DNA of 64,000 nt from an uncultured Candidatus Melainabacteria bacterium (GCA_934757155.1 CAKVLI010000001.1:124001-188000); one strand, 5' to 3'. Counted from the stretch's first letter, positions 40,327 through 48,949 are shown. The notes: generated from the sequence alone by a model not told the origin. Translations and numbers: made by a program.

Positions 40327-42507
40327 GTGAGTCAAATTAACGGAAATTTTAACAATAACTATTATACAGACTGGAATAATATGAATCCTCAAGCCGGTAT
40401 GCCGCAACCTCAGCAGTTCCCAGGCGCAGCACAGCTACAAACAGCCCCTCAGGTTCAACTTCCGGATATATATTATTATGATACTAGCTCACAAGAACCT
40501 GGAAGTTTGAGAGAATCAATCAAAAAAGCTGACGCGTTCGGCGTAATTTCTTCATGGATTGAAAACCCGCTTTTGACAGCCGGTACTTGTTTTGGTATTT
40601 TCAAAGGATTTGACTGGTTAACCGGAAAATTTGGCGGAGAATACGACAAGAGCTTGTCAGGCAGAGCTGCAAACTTTGGTGACAGAATCGCTACTTCTAA
40701 ATTCATACAAAGCGACTCTACTCAAAAGGTACTTAATCCTATTAAAAAATTATGGGGTAAGGCTAAAAATTTCGCAAACAACAACCGCGTCTTGTCTGCA
40801 GTTTTCAATACTCCGGCAAGACCTGATTGGGAAATGCCGCGATCTGAAATGCAGTCAATGCAAGCAAGAAACGTTCAAGATTTCAAAGAATTCGCGAAAA
40901 AACTTGGACTTTGCGGTGATGGTGAAATGAAATATATTAACCTCGGCATCGACAAACAAGAAACAGAAGCCGCAAAGAGATTCTTTGGCATTGATAAATT
41001 GTCAAAAACATCTGAGGAAAATATTACAAACTTCGTAAGATTGAAACGCTTAGGACTCGATGAAGCTAATATCAAAAGTATCGTAAACGGTGCAAACCCA
41101 AATTCTGCAGTTAAAAATGAAATGTTGAAGGCTATGAGCTTGACCGAAGACGGACTTAAAGAAATTTTGGAAGATACTACAGGTAAAACTGCTAAAAAAT
41201 TGGAAACCGCATTAGGAAATGCTAAAGGCAAACTTCGTGCAAGCGGGGGTTATTCAAAAGTATTTGACAAACTCGGTTTCCAACCGTTAGGCAGAATAAA
41301 CACCGGTGAACAATACTTTAACAGAATACACGCTATTTCTTCTGCAAAAACAGGTTTAGGCAGAGCATCAGCTAAAGCTATGCAAGTTTTCCACAGAATG
41401 GCAACCTTTGGCGGTGGTAAAATCGGTTTGTTGTTGTTCATGATTCCATCAATTGTTTCAACATTTAAAAACGCCCAAAAAGCTGATAAAGATTCTAAAA
41501 TCGGCACAATTGCAAACGGTTTATTAACAGCAACGACTTGGGTTGTAACCTTCCCTCTCGGTATCAAAGCTATGTTCGCAGCAGCAGGCTTGGAAAATAT
41601 CGGAGCTTCAAAAGATGATATTAACAAAATAAGAGAAATTACTGATCAATTTAATACAAAAGTAAAAACGAATGGCTTTGCATCAAACGCAGAGTACAAG
41701 GCTGCAAGAAAACTTGCTCAGGAAGAAATCAAAAAGTTGAAACCAAAAGGTGGCAACTTGCTTGAAAAGATGTTGAGAAAAGCCGGTTCTTTCCTTAACA
41801 TCGGTAACGGAAATCTTGCCGGTAGAAACATGCTCCAAAAGCTTCCTAATCTCTGCAAAAACATTGTCGGTGTTCCAATGAGATTTGCGTTAGGTATGTT
41901 CGTATTCGTCGGTCTCTTCGATAAGCTTATTGAAAAATGTTCTACAGCAATCTTCGGACGTCATTATGACGAAATGAAGGAAGAAGGACATATTGAAAAC
42001 AAGAAAAAACAAAAAGAATTCACAAAACAAGATCTTCAAAACAGAATGTATGAAGCTCAAGCTGCAAAGATGGCTATGATGAATAACCCGGCACCTGTTG
42101 TAAACAACAACGCAATGGTTCAACAACCGACAGCAACTCCAGAACCTGTTGTACAGCAACCGATTGTAAATCCTGAAGCGACTATTGCTCCACAGCCTGT
42201 CGTTCAACAACCTGTTGCACAACCTCAAAGAATTGACACTTACGATTATATTCCGAGCCAAAACTCCAAAATTCAAGGATTAGGAACCGTTATTCGTGAC
42301 AACTATACCTACATTCCTTCTCAGGAAAATATTTTTGCGCAGCAGAATGGTTTTCAACAAAACAAATATATTCCCTCTCAACTCGGTGCAAACATAACCA
42401 AAACCTTTGATAACTCAGGCTTGCAAGGTGCTTTGAAACGTGCAGATTCTGCCGAAAAAAGAGCAATACAAGTCTTGTCAGGAAAATTTGCAGGTTATCA
42501 GAACTAA
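40327..42507 (+). CDS. Large lineage-specific protein with YIPSQ repeats
   Basis: 726 residues starting with GTG at 40327 (AAAGGTAGG upstream). Layout: Asn/Gln/Pro-rich N-terminus (1-55) with FPGAAQ; a middle of about 500 residues with hydrophobic segments near 370-390 (GLLLFMIPSIVSTF), 400-425 (LLTATTWVVTFPLGIKAMFAAAG) and 518-535 (MRFALGMFVFVGLF); then a Pro/Gln/Val tail (PVVQQP repeated) with three copies of YIPSQ (DYIPSQN, TYIPSQE, KYIPSQL), spaced about 24-28 residues apart. I cannot assign a family. The repeat tail looks like a binding region on a membrane protein. Expression is from the GGCAATTTTT-class promoter. It is followed by motAB after 113 bp. Confidence 0.75.
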   Translation: MSQINGNFNNNYYTDWNNMNPQAGMPQPQQFPGAAQLQTAPQVQLPDIYYYDTSSQEPGSLRESIKKADAFGVISSWIENPLLTAGTCFGIFKGFDWLTGKFGGEYDKSLSGRAANFGDRIATSKFIQSDSTQKVLNPIKKLWGKAKNFANNNRVLSAVFNTPARPDWEMPRSEMQSMQARNVQDFKEFAKKLGLCGDGEMKYINLGIDKQETEAAKRFFGIDKLSKTSEENITNFVRLKRLGLDEANIKSIVNGANPNSAVKNEMLKAMSLTEDGLKEILEDTTGKTAKKLETALGNAKGKLRASGGYSKVFDKLGFQPLGRINTGEQYFNRIHAISSAKTGLGRASAKAMQVFHRMATFGGGKIGLLLFMIPSIVSTFKNAQKADKDSKIGTIANGLLTATTWVVTFPLGIKAMFAAAGLENIGASKDDINKIREITDQFNTKVKTNGFASNAEYKAARKLAQEEIKKLKPKGGNLLEKMLRKAGSFLNIGNGNLAGRNMLQKLPNLCKNIVGVPMRFALGMFVFVGLFDKLIEKCSTAIFGRHYDEMKEEGHIENKKKQKEFTKQDLQNRMYEAQAAKMAMMNNPAPVVNNNAMVQQPTATPEPVVQQPIVNPEATIAPQPVVQQPVAQPQRIDTYDYIPSQNSKIQGLGTVIRDNYTYIPSQENIFAQQNGFQQNKYIPSQLGANITKTFDNSGLQGALKRADSAEKRAIQVLSGKFAGYQN

Positions 42508-42620
42508 TTTTATAATCCTTTCCCCGATTTTTTAAACTTCAAACTACTATATTTAAAGGATTTCATAGAGATTAAAATATAGTTTAATAGGATAGGAATA
42601 GTCTACAATCGGAGATAGTT

Positions 42621-43397
42621 ATGGATATATTTGCAGTCATAGGTATATTTTTCGGTATAAGTATGATTTTGATAGGTCAAGCTATGGAAGGCGGGAACCT
42701 CGCTCAGCTTATACAGATAACCGCAGGGTTTATCGTAATCGGTGGTACTACTGGTGCTATTATTCTTAGTTTCCCTATGCCAATCCTGAAATCAGCTATT
42801 GTGATGCTTAAAGATGTATTTATGCCTCCAAAAGTAGATTTTCCGGCTCTGATTACAGAAATTGGCAGTTTTGCCACTAAAGCGAGAAAAGAAGGTATCA
42901 TTGCATTAGAAAAAGAAGCTTATAACGCTTCTGATTCACTTCTAACACTCGGTTTAGGCGCTGTTGCCGATGGTACTGATCCGACTCTTGTTCGAGAAAT
43001 GATGGAAAACCAAATCGAGCAACTCGAAAACAAAGTTATGAATGCCGCAAAGGTATATGAATCTTTCGGTGGTTACTCTCCTACACTCGGTATCATCGGT
43101 GCCGTTATGGGTTTGATTCAGGTTATGCAAAATCTTTCTGACCCGTCAAAACTCGGTGCAGGTATTGCAGTTGCATTCGTTGCAACAATCTACGGTTTGT
43201 TTGCAGCAAACTTGGTTATGATTCCACTCGGAACCAGAATTAAATTTATTTATCAAAAAGTATTCTTATACAAAAATATGATTCTTGAAGGTGTTCTATC
43301 AATTCAAGCAGGTGAAAGCCCTGTATTGATTGAAAGAAAACTTCAATCGTTCTTGATTGACGATAATAACAAAAACACGGACGTTCGTAATGGCTAA
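42621..43397 (+). CDS. motA: Flagellar motor stator protein MotA
   Basis: 258 residues. Four transmembrane helices in the MotA pattern: two near the N-terminus (FAVIGIFFGISMILIG; ITAGFIVIGGTTGAII) and two after the cytoplasmic loop (YSPTLGIIGAVMGLI with conserved Pro, and GAGIAVAFVATIYGLFAANL). With MotB it forms the proton or sodium channel that powers the flagellum. Its stop overlaps motB by 8 bp. I do not see a sigma28 box in front of it; TAAAGGAT at 42556 is not followed by GCCGATA. Confidence 0.95.
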   Translation: MDIFAVIGIFFGISMILIGQAMEGGNLAQLIQITAGFIVIGGTTGAIILSFPMPILKSAIVMLKDVFMPPKVDFPALITEIGSFATKARKEGIIALEKEAYNASDSLLTLGLGAVADGTDPTLVREMMENQIEQLENKVMNAAKVYESFGGYSPTLGIIGAVMGLIQVMQNLSDPSKLGAGIAVAFVATIYGLFAANLVMIPLGTRIKFIYQKVFLYKNMILEGVLSIQAGESPVLIERKLQSFLIDDNNKNTDVRNG

Positions 43398-44460
43398 AAA
43401 ACAAAAACACGAAGATCACGAAAACCTTGAAAGATGGCTCGTTTCGTACGGGGACTTCATCACGCTTTTATTTGCAACCTTCGTTGTTTTATACGCGCTT
43501 GCACAAGTTGATGCTACGGATTTTGCAAAGCTTGAGGAGTCTTTGAAAAATGCATTCAGCCAGGGACAAATGTTTGACGGTCAAGAAGCTATATTGGAAG
43601 GCAGTGATTCATTATTCGACCAACAGCAAGCAAACTCTTTCATTCCGTCACTTATGGTTGAATACATCAGCCCGAAATACGAGGAGGACTCCTTCAAAGA
43701 AATTAACGAAGAAATTAAAGAACTCACAGACGCAGGCGAACTCGACGGAATTTCATCAAAAATTACCGATAAAGGATTGTTACTTACATTTGATGACAAA
43801 TATCTCTTCGCACCAGCTTCCGCGTATTTGGATAAAAATGCCAGAAAACTCCTCGACAAAGTTGGTGTTCTGATTTGCAAAAAATTCGTACTGCACAATA
43901 TGATTATCGAAGGTCACACAGACAGTTCCCCAATGCACTCAACAACATATCCTTCAAACTGGGAGCTTTCAGGCGCTCGTGCTTGCTCTGTTGTCAGATA
44001 CCTAATAGACAGATTTAAGTTTTCACCGTCCTTATTCTCAGCAATAGGTTACGCGGACACTCGTCCTTTAGAAACGGCGATTTCTCCAAAAGACCCTGCA
44101 AACAGACGTGTCGAAATTCTTATCCTAAAAAACAAATACAAAAAGCAATTCGGTGCAACAAACGATTTCACATTAAGTCTTTCAAAAGCTCAACAGGATG
44201 AAATTCAAAGACAAAGAGAAAATATTATAAGAACCGTAGAAGGCGATTCTGTTTCTCTTGCAGCGAGAAAACTTTTAGAAGAAAACAAAAGACGAATTGC
44301 AAAACAAAAGAGCGAAAAGCTTTCTAACAAAAATATGGAGCTTTACGTAAATATTGAAAACGAAAACTCTTCAAAAGATAATTCCGATTTACCAAATGTT
44401 GAAAAGAAAGTGATTAAACTCAATACAAACATTCCCGAGGATGAGGATTTCGGACTATGA
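43390..44460 (+). CDS. motB: Flagellar motor stator protein MotB
   Basis: 356 residues from the ATG at 43390 (the frame opens earlier but inside motA). N-terminal helix with SYGDFITLLFATFVVLYAL; Asp22 corresponds to the essential ion-carrying Asp. The OmpA-like peptidoglycan-binding domain (about residues 135-255) contains IIEGHTDSSPMH and NRRVEILI. The C-terminus carries an extra ~110-residue charged, coiled-coil-like tail not usual in MotB. The stop overlaps the next gene in ATGA. Confidence 0.93.
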   Translation: MAKKQKHEDHENLERWLVSYGDFITLLFATFVVLYALAQVDATDFAKLEESLKNAFSQGQMFDGQEAILEGSDSLFDQQQANSFIPSLMVEYISPKYEEDSFKEINEEIKELTDAGELDGISSKITDKGLLLTFDDKYLFAPASAYLDKNARKLLDKVGVLICKKFVLHNMIIEGHTDSSPMHSTTYPSNWELSGARACSVVRYLIDRFKFSPSLFSAIGYADTRPLETAISPKDPANRRVEILILKNKYKKQFGATNDFTLSLSKAQQDEIQRQRENIIRTVEGDSVSLAARKLLEENKRRIAKQKSEKLSNKNMELYVNIENENSSKDNSDLPNVEKKVIKLNTNIPEDEDFGL

Positions 44461-45059
44461 TAACTCATTCAATGGGACTCTCTCTCGGACCAAGTTCATC
44501 TGTTGAAAGCGGAGTTGCAGTAAGAGAAATTGCTACAGGAAAATTAATTTACCTCGACAAACTGTTTTCAATGAACGATGTAAATCTGTTTTTTGAAAAT
44601 TACCCTTCAATAAAAAACACTGTCATTTGCGTATCACTTCCGTGGGATAACACAATGCTGGAAGGCAAATGGAGAGTGCTCTCAAAGCCTTATCAGCTAA
44701 TTCATTCCAGGGGAGATTTTCCAAACCAAGATAACTGGATGCAAAGATTTTCTCCACGCGGTAGCGACTTATTGATGAGCTTGAAAGAAAAAGGAGCGGA
44801 TGTTTCAAGGTTTGAAGTTTATCTTTCAAGACAAAAACTAAACCTGTATTCTAACTACAAAGAACGCTCTTCAGCTGATTGTAAATTTTTACAAGCTACT
44901 CTTAAATACGAGTACGGTTTTGACGAAATGCCGACAAATATGATGCCGGTTGCACAGCTTGAGGCTATCGTCGGAACTCTGATTGCCGAAGAAAAACTAA
45001 AAGGTAACACAAAGCCTATTTTTGAATTCAAGGGATTAGATGTAATTAATTTGGTATAG
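44457..45059 (+). CDS. Uncharacterised protein coupled to motB, possible RNase H-like fold
   Basis: 200 residues; 4-bp overlap with motB (ATGA), so the three genes form one operon. The start MGLSLGPSSSVESGVAVREIATGKLIYLDKL resembles the first strands of RNase H-like/DUF429-type proteins (GxDxxxxxTGxAxxD...), but the catalytic Asp after 'G-x' is not evident (GLSLG). No signal peptide or membrane segment. The position suggests a motility or stator accessory role, but this is only context. Confidence 0.6.
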   Translation: MITHSMGLSLGPSSSVESGVAVREIATGKLIYLDKLFSMNDVNLFFENYPSIKNTVICVSLPWDNTMLEGKWRVLSKPYQLIHSRGDFPNQDNWMQRFSPRGSDLLMSLKEKGADVSRFEVYLSRQKLNLYSNYKERSSADCKFLQATLKYEYGFDEMPTNMMPVAQLEAIVGTLIAEEKLKGNTKPIFEFKGLDVINLV

Positions 45060-45064
45060 TATCT

Positions 45065-45209
45065 AATTTTTGGATTTTTCGAATCCTCCTTGGAACGGTG
45101 TCAATTGAGGTTGTGTGCTGTCCCGCACACGACCTCAATCTCACACACCTTAGGTCGGATTTGAAAAATCTCAAAAATTTGTCAATTTTTGGATTTTTCG
45201 AATCCTCCT
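45065..45209 (-). repeat. Structured intergenic element, copy 3, within a 26-bp direct repeat
   Basis: Minus strand: A/T-rich lead, AGGTGTGTGA (45150-45141), 16-nt arm (45140-45125), 6-nt loop GGGACA (45124-45119), complementary arm (45118-45103, one mismatch), ACCGTTCC (45099-45092). The element is bracketed by two identical 26-bp sequences at 45065-45090 and 45184-45209 (AATTTTTGGATTTTTCGAAT and six more bases). It follows the stop of the 44457 gene by 5 bp. Confidence 0.8.
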
Positions 45210-45244
45210 CTTGTAAACATTTGTAAAATTAAAATTTTAAAAGC

Positions 45245-45280
45245 GCAATTTTTGACATTCACTAGTGTTAAACTTATTGT
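45245..45280 (+). promoter_or_regulatory. GCAATTTTTGACA promoter
   Basis: CGCAATTTTTG (44-54 within 45244-45254) overlaps TTGACA (45252-45257); 17 nt later TATTGT (45275-45280). It drives the 45307 gene (RBS AAAGGA). Confidence 0.6.
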
Positions 45281-45306
45281 GTAAGTAGGTTTGAAAGGAC
45301 GAAAAT

Positions 45307-46521
45307 ATGACAAATATCACACCGTTAAATGCAGATAGAGCAAACGCAGCAAACTATAATGCCGTAAAAATTCAGGTTAATGACCCGCGTACAAATATTC
45401 CGGAAGGATTCAAGAGCGAAGACGGTGACAATGGCATATATAACGCAGTAAATATTGAAGTTAATCGTCCTCGTGTAAATGCAGGAATGAAAAAACCTGA
45501 AATCAAACCTATCTACAATTATCCGCAAGCTAACGGAATTGTAACTTATGATATGGCAGGAATTGCCCCGGTTCTTCCTGTTGCTTATCAAACAAATTTA
45601 ATCAACAACAGAACTCTTATCAATGCAGAGTTTGAATTTGAAGGAATTGAACCTAAAAAAGAACTTAAAGAATCTGAAAAAGTAAAAGAAGCAGAAATCG
45701 TTGAAGAACCGAAAATTATAGAAGAAGAACCTGTTGCTGTTGAAGAAGAATCAAAAGTTGAAGTTCCGGCTCCCAATTATACAACTACAGAGGCAGAAAA
45801 AGGAATAAGTTTTCAAGCAAAACCTATTGAAATTGTTCCATCTGAAGAAATAAAACCTGATGTTGATATCCAAAAAGTTGTATCAAATTTGTCAGATAAG
45901 GATTATGACGTTCAAGCAAAACAAATGGAAGAAATCGCAAAGATTTCTCTTGAAGATTCAAAAAACGTTATACCTTACGTAACTAAAGAAGTCTTTATGA
46001 GTTTAATTGATATTCTTCAAAAAGATACATCTGAACTCACACCTCCAACTCAGGAGCAAATCAACAACAGAAAGAAAATTATTCTTAACGAAATCGTGAA
46101 AGAACAAGCAGAAGCTAATAAAGAAGACGTAAGCAAAATTGAACTTCCTTATACATTGACTAAAGAGGAAGAAAGCTCTGCGAAGTCTCTTTCTGAAATG
46201 GAATTGGCAGAAAGAAACAAAGAATACGCTCTCTACACAATGGCTGTTCTTTCTAAAGTTTACACTGACGAAATTTTTGAACACAGCGGAAATATTGTTC
46301 CTATGACAGATTTACCTGGGATTTCAACAGTAGTAGATACTTTGAGATATAACCAAAATTTTGAAATTAAAATCGCAGCAATTGATGCGCTCAGATACAT
46401 TGAACGTCCTGAATACAAAGACGAATTAATTTCTCTGTTCACTCTCGCTGCGGGTGACGAAAGCCCTTATGTTGCAAGAAGCGCAGTAATTGCATTATCA
46501 AATATGGAAGATAAAAAATAA
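45307..46521 (+). CDS. Lineage-specific protein with HEAT-like C-terminus
   Basis: 404 residues. N-terminal region: two copies of YNAV(K/N)I(Q/E)VN-x-PR (residues about 18-28 and 47-57), Pro-rich linker, then a strongly acidic Glu/Val/Pro stretch (about 115-155) and ISFQAKP. The C-terminal half is alpha-helical; the last ~90 residues (LRYNQNFEIKIAAIDALRYIE, SPYVARSAVIALSNME) are HEAT/armadillo-like repeats, which mediate protein binding. No signal peptide. It is monocistronic between a GCAATTTTT-class promoter and a terminator. Confidence 0.7.
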   Translation: MTNITPLNADRANAANYNAVKIQVNDPRTNIPEGFKSEDGDNGIYNAVNIEVNRPRVNAGMKKPEIKPIYNYPQANGIVTYDMAGIAPVLPVAYQTNLINNRTLINAEFEFEGIEPKKELKESEKVKEAEIVEEPKIIEEEPVAVEEESKVEVPAPNYTTTEAEKGISFQAKPIEIVPSEEIKPDVDIQKVVSNLSDKDYDVQAKQMEEIAKISLEDSKNVIPYVTKEVFMSLIDILQKDTSELTPPTQEQINNRKKIILNEIVKEQAEANKEDVSKIELPYTLTKEEESSAKSLSEMELAERNKEYALYTMAVLSKVYTDEIFEHSGNIVPMTDLPGISTVVDTLRYNQNFEIKIAAIDALRYIERPEYKDELISLFTLAAGDESPYVARSAVIALSNMEDKK

Positions 46522-46524
46522 ATA

Positions 46525-46551
46525 AAAAAAAGAGGTGATTCCTCTTTTTTT
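46525..46551 (+). terminator. Rho-independent terminator
   Basis: Stem AAAAAAAGAGG / CCTCTTTTTTT with loop TGATT; convergent with the Spy-like gene that ends at 46559. Confidence 0.85.
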
Positions 46552-46558
46552 TATCACA

Positions 46559-47065
46559 TTAACGTGAAGCTGGCATCATTGGAGGCATCGGATGGGTCGC
46601 CCTGTATTTATCTCTGCCTTCTTTTTTCATTTCTTTAAGCGTTTTTCTTTGTTGTCTTGTAAGAATTGATTCAAATTCTTTCATATTAGCTTTTCTGATT
46701 TCTTTAGCCTTCTTTTCTAAAACCGCAAGTTCAGTATCAATCTCTGCTAATCTTTCTTCCTGCATTCTTACCGCCATTCTTGAACGTCTGACCATTTCTG
46801 CTTCTTGTTTTTTAGCCTTAATTTCTTCCATTATAGGCTTCAATTTTTCGTGTCCTTTTTGACGTAATTGTCTTGCCTTAAGTTTTTGAACCTCCGTAAG
46901 ATTAAGTCTGCGCTCGAATGCAGCCTCTCTTTGCGCTCTAATAATATCTTTGCTTTTTTGAATTTCCTGAGCTGTTGCAGGAGCTTGTGGTTTAGCGCTT
47001 TCAGCTGCATTAACCCCAGCAGCCGCAAAACACATAATCAACATCAGTACCAGTAATTTTTTCAT
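46559..47065 (-). CDS. Exported Spy/CpxP-like (LTxxQ) protein
   Basis: 168 residues with signal peptide (MKKLLVLMLIMCFAAAGVNA). The mature part is all helical, very rich in Lys/Arg/Glu, with LTEVQKLKA and LTRQQRKTL, the two LTxxQ-type repeats of the Spy/CpxP/CnrX-like fold, and ends in MPPMMP. Family members act as periplasmic chaperones or metal/stress sensors that set envelope-stress responses. It lies 16 bp after the ECF sigma gene and is probably co-transcribed with it and the anti-sigma gene. Met-rich tail may hint at metal binding, which is inference. Confidence 0.8.
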   Translation of the reverse strand: MKKLLVLMLIMCFAAAGVNAAESAKPQAPATAQEIQKSKDIIRAQREAAFERRLNLTEVQKLKARQLRQKGHEKLKPIMEEIKAKKQEAEMVRRSRMAVRMQEERLAEIDTELAVLEKKAKEIRKANMKEFESILTRQQRKTLKEMKKEGRDKYRATHPMPPMMPASR

Positions 47066-47081
47066 AAAACACCTTCCTCAT

Positions 47082-47579
47082 TTATAACAAATCTTGTAAT
47101 TTTTCTGCTAACTCTTTTTTTGCGTTGAAAATTCTTGATTTTATCGTTCCAACCGGACATTTCAATCTGTTTGCCGCTTCTTCATAAGTATAACCTTCGA
47201 TTTCACACAGCATAATTGTTTCACGCAATTTTGGTTTCAAAGCCTCTATCGCATCCACAATTATCTTTTGACGTTCAGAAAGCAGTGCAGAGTGTTCCGG
47301 AGAAATTTTCCTATCTTTAATATTTTCCAAAACTAAATCATCTGAAGTCGTTACAGAAGAATTCTTAAACCCTGCAGACTTCAAATAATCTTTAGAAACA
47401 TTGCGCGCAATGGTATTAATCCAGCTTTTGAAGCTTCCGCGTTCTTGATATTTATCCGCATTCTTCCAAGCTTTTATATAAACTTCTTGTTCTAAATCTT
47501 CATTATCTTGTTTAGTTATGAGTCTTATAATGCTTTTAACATTCTGCTTATTTAACTCATAAATTTCGTTAAAATTCAT
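47082..47579 (-). CDS. ECF-family RNA polymerase sigma factor
   Basis: 165 residues. Region 2: EDLEQEVYIKAWKNADKY and SFKSWINTIARNVSKDYL; region 4: IMLCEIEGYTYEEAANRL and VGTIKSRIFNAKKEL helix-turn-helix. No region 3, as expected for ECF factors. The ATG overlaps the stop of the anti-sigma gene by 4 bp. It likely controls its own operon through the promoter at 47949-47973. Confidence 0.92.
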   Translation of the reverse strand: MNFNEIYELNKQNVKSIIRLITKQDNEDLEQEVYIKAWKNADKYQERGSFKSWINTIARNVSKDYLKSAGFKNSSVTTSDDLVLENIKDRKISPEHSALLSERQKIIVDAIEALKPKLRETIMLCEIEGYTYEEAANRLKCPVGTIKSRIFNAKKELAEKLQDLL

Positions 47580-47923
47580 TCATCCACCATCAAAAGTCCG
47601 TACGAATCGACCGGGAAACCCAAATCCTCAGCAGAAAGAGTATTTCCATACATCAAAAGGTCAGCGTATTCATCATCGTTTGCAATAATTCCGAAAAAAG
47701 TACCAAAAAGCATTAATAAAAAAAATGCACAAGCGACCTTCAACATTTTGCGCTTTTTAGATTTTGATTTATAGTAAAATTTTACTTCACCGATTAAATC
47801 AGAAACCTTCTGCATTTTTTCATGTTCTTTTGAACATTCGTCACATTCTGCGATATGTTTTTGCAATGTTTCATCATCTGAGAAGATAAATAAACCTTCA
47901 TATTTTGAACATTTCTTATCCAT
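47576..47923 (-). CDS. Membrane anti-sigma factor with zinc-binding (ZAS) motif
   Basis: 115 residues. The N-terminal domain contains HIAECDECSKEH, an HxxxCxxC zinc motif of ZAS anti-sigma factors. A transmembrane helix (VACAFFLLMLFGTFFGII, about residues 64-81) follows, and a ~34-residue extracytoplasmic tail. It precedes the sigma gene, which is the reverse of the common order. The tail is short, so sensing may involve a partner such as the Spy-like protein encoded downstream. Confidence 0.8.
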   Translation of the reverse strand: MDKKCSKYEGLFIFSDDETLQKHIAECDECSKEHEKMQKVSDLIGEVKFYYKSKSKKRKMLKVACAFFLLMLFGTFFGIIANDDEYADLLMYGNTLSAEDLGFPVDSYGLLMVDE

Positions 47924-47948
47924 TTCAAATTACCTCATTTACTATTAT

Positions 47949-47973
47949 AACGAAAAATCAATAAGAAATGTTC
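47949..47973 (-). promoter_or_regulatory. ECF-type autoregulatory promoter
   Basis: On the minus strand GAAC (47973-47970), 17 nt, CGTT (47952-47949), the typical ECF promoter form. TATAAT overlaps it downstream (47948-47943), so basal sigma70 expression is also possible. The anti-sigma ATG is 26 nt after the -10. Confidence 0.6.
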
Positions 47974-47989
47974 AAAAAGCATAAAAAAA

Positions 47990-48016
47990 AGACCTTGAGT
48001 ATAATAACCAAGGCCT
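47990..48016 (-). terminator. Terminator of the SDR gene
   Basis: AGACCTTG / CAAGGCCT (one G-U) with an 11-nt loop, followed by TTTTTTTTAT on the minus strand. Confidence 0.75.
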
Positions 48017-48124
48017 GTCCGTTTAAATAAGAAGAGAGAGCTTTATATCTATATAAAAAATCGCACAAAAAATTTTTTGCTATTTTCAAAGCAAAAAGTT
48101 AACAAATCGTTACAATAAATGTTT

Positions 48125-48949
48125 TTAAACTCGATTTACGCGAGAACGGATACCCATTTTTACTAAACTGTTAATAACTCCTTGCGGAAGTTTTGATATA
48201 ATACTCGCCAAAAAGGCGTCTTTTCCGACTGTATAAGATAGTTTTGGATTTTCCGACTTATCTGCTTTGAGAATTACGTCAACCACTTTTTCCACAGACA
48301 GCCCGTTTTTTTCATTTTTACCGGCGTTTGAGATAACATAACTCATTTCTTTTTCAAACCCGCCACAGTTATCAAGGTATTTTGAGTTTTCTTCCACTGA
48401 TTTTCCCCAAAGCGGAGTCGCAATAACCCCCGGTTTTACTGACACAACCTTTATATTGCGTTTATTTTCAATTAAAAGTGAATTAAAAAACATATCCAAG
48501 CATCTTTTTGATGCACAATACGGTGAAATAAACGGGAAAATACCATAACTCGCCATAGAACTTACATTGATAATTTTCCCGTTATCTAAAAGCTCAATAA
48601 GTCTTTGGGTCAATTCAAGATGACCGAAAACATTGACGTTGAACTGGCGTCTGATTTCATCTATCGAAATCTTCTCAACAGGACCTGCAACAACACAACC
48701 TGCAATATTAATAAGTGTGTCGATTTTTGTGCATTTTGATTTTATGTACTCAGCTGCCTCCGCAACTGTTTCAGGCTTTGCATAATCAACCTTGAAAGGA
48801 TAAATGTTTGAAGATATTTCAGATAATTGTTTAGCCTTTTCTTCAGAACGATATCCTGCAAAAACAATATTATCTTTCGACAAAACTTCAGTCAAAGCCT
48901 TACCAATTCCGGATGTTGCACCGGTTATGACATAAATTTTAGTCTTCAT
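48125..48949 (-). CDS. Short-chain dehydrogenase/reductase
   Basis: 274 residues. N-terminal TGATSGIG cofactor motif, NIAG (NNAG equivalent), active-site Ser in NVSSMA, and YCASK (Tyr and Lys of YxxxK). Classical SDR family; substrate unknown, with lipid or sugar-linked substrates common for this type. It overlaps the preceding 93-residue gene by 11 bp. Confidence 0.88.
   Translation of the reverse strand: MKTKIYVITGATSGIGKALTEVLSKDNIVFAGYRSEEKAKQLSEISSNIYPFKVDYAKPETVAEAAEYIKSKCTKIDTLINIAGCVVAGPVEKISIDEIRRQFNVNVFGHLELTQRLIELLDNGKIINVSSMASYGIFPFISPYCASKRCLDMFFNSLLIENKRNIKVVSVKPGVIATPLWGKSVEENSKYLDNCGGFEKEMSYVISNAGKNEKNGLSVEKVVDVILKADKSENPKLSYTVGKDAFLASIISKLPQGVINSLVKMGIRSRVNRV

Noticed and set aside
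42540..42620. Possible sigma28 promoter in front of motA
   Set aside because: TAAAGGAT is followed after 11 nt by TAAAATAT, not GCCGATAA, so I do not call it.
45065..45209. TTCGAATCC, like a tRNA T-arm, in the 26-bp direct repeat
   Set aside because: No acceptor, D or anticodon stems around it; only the short match is present.
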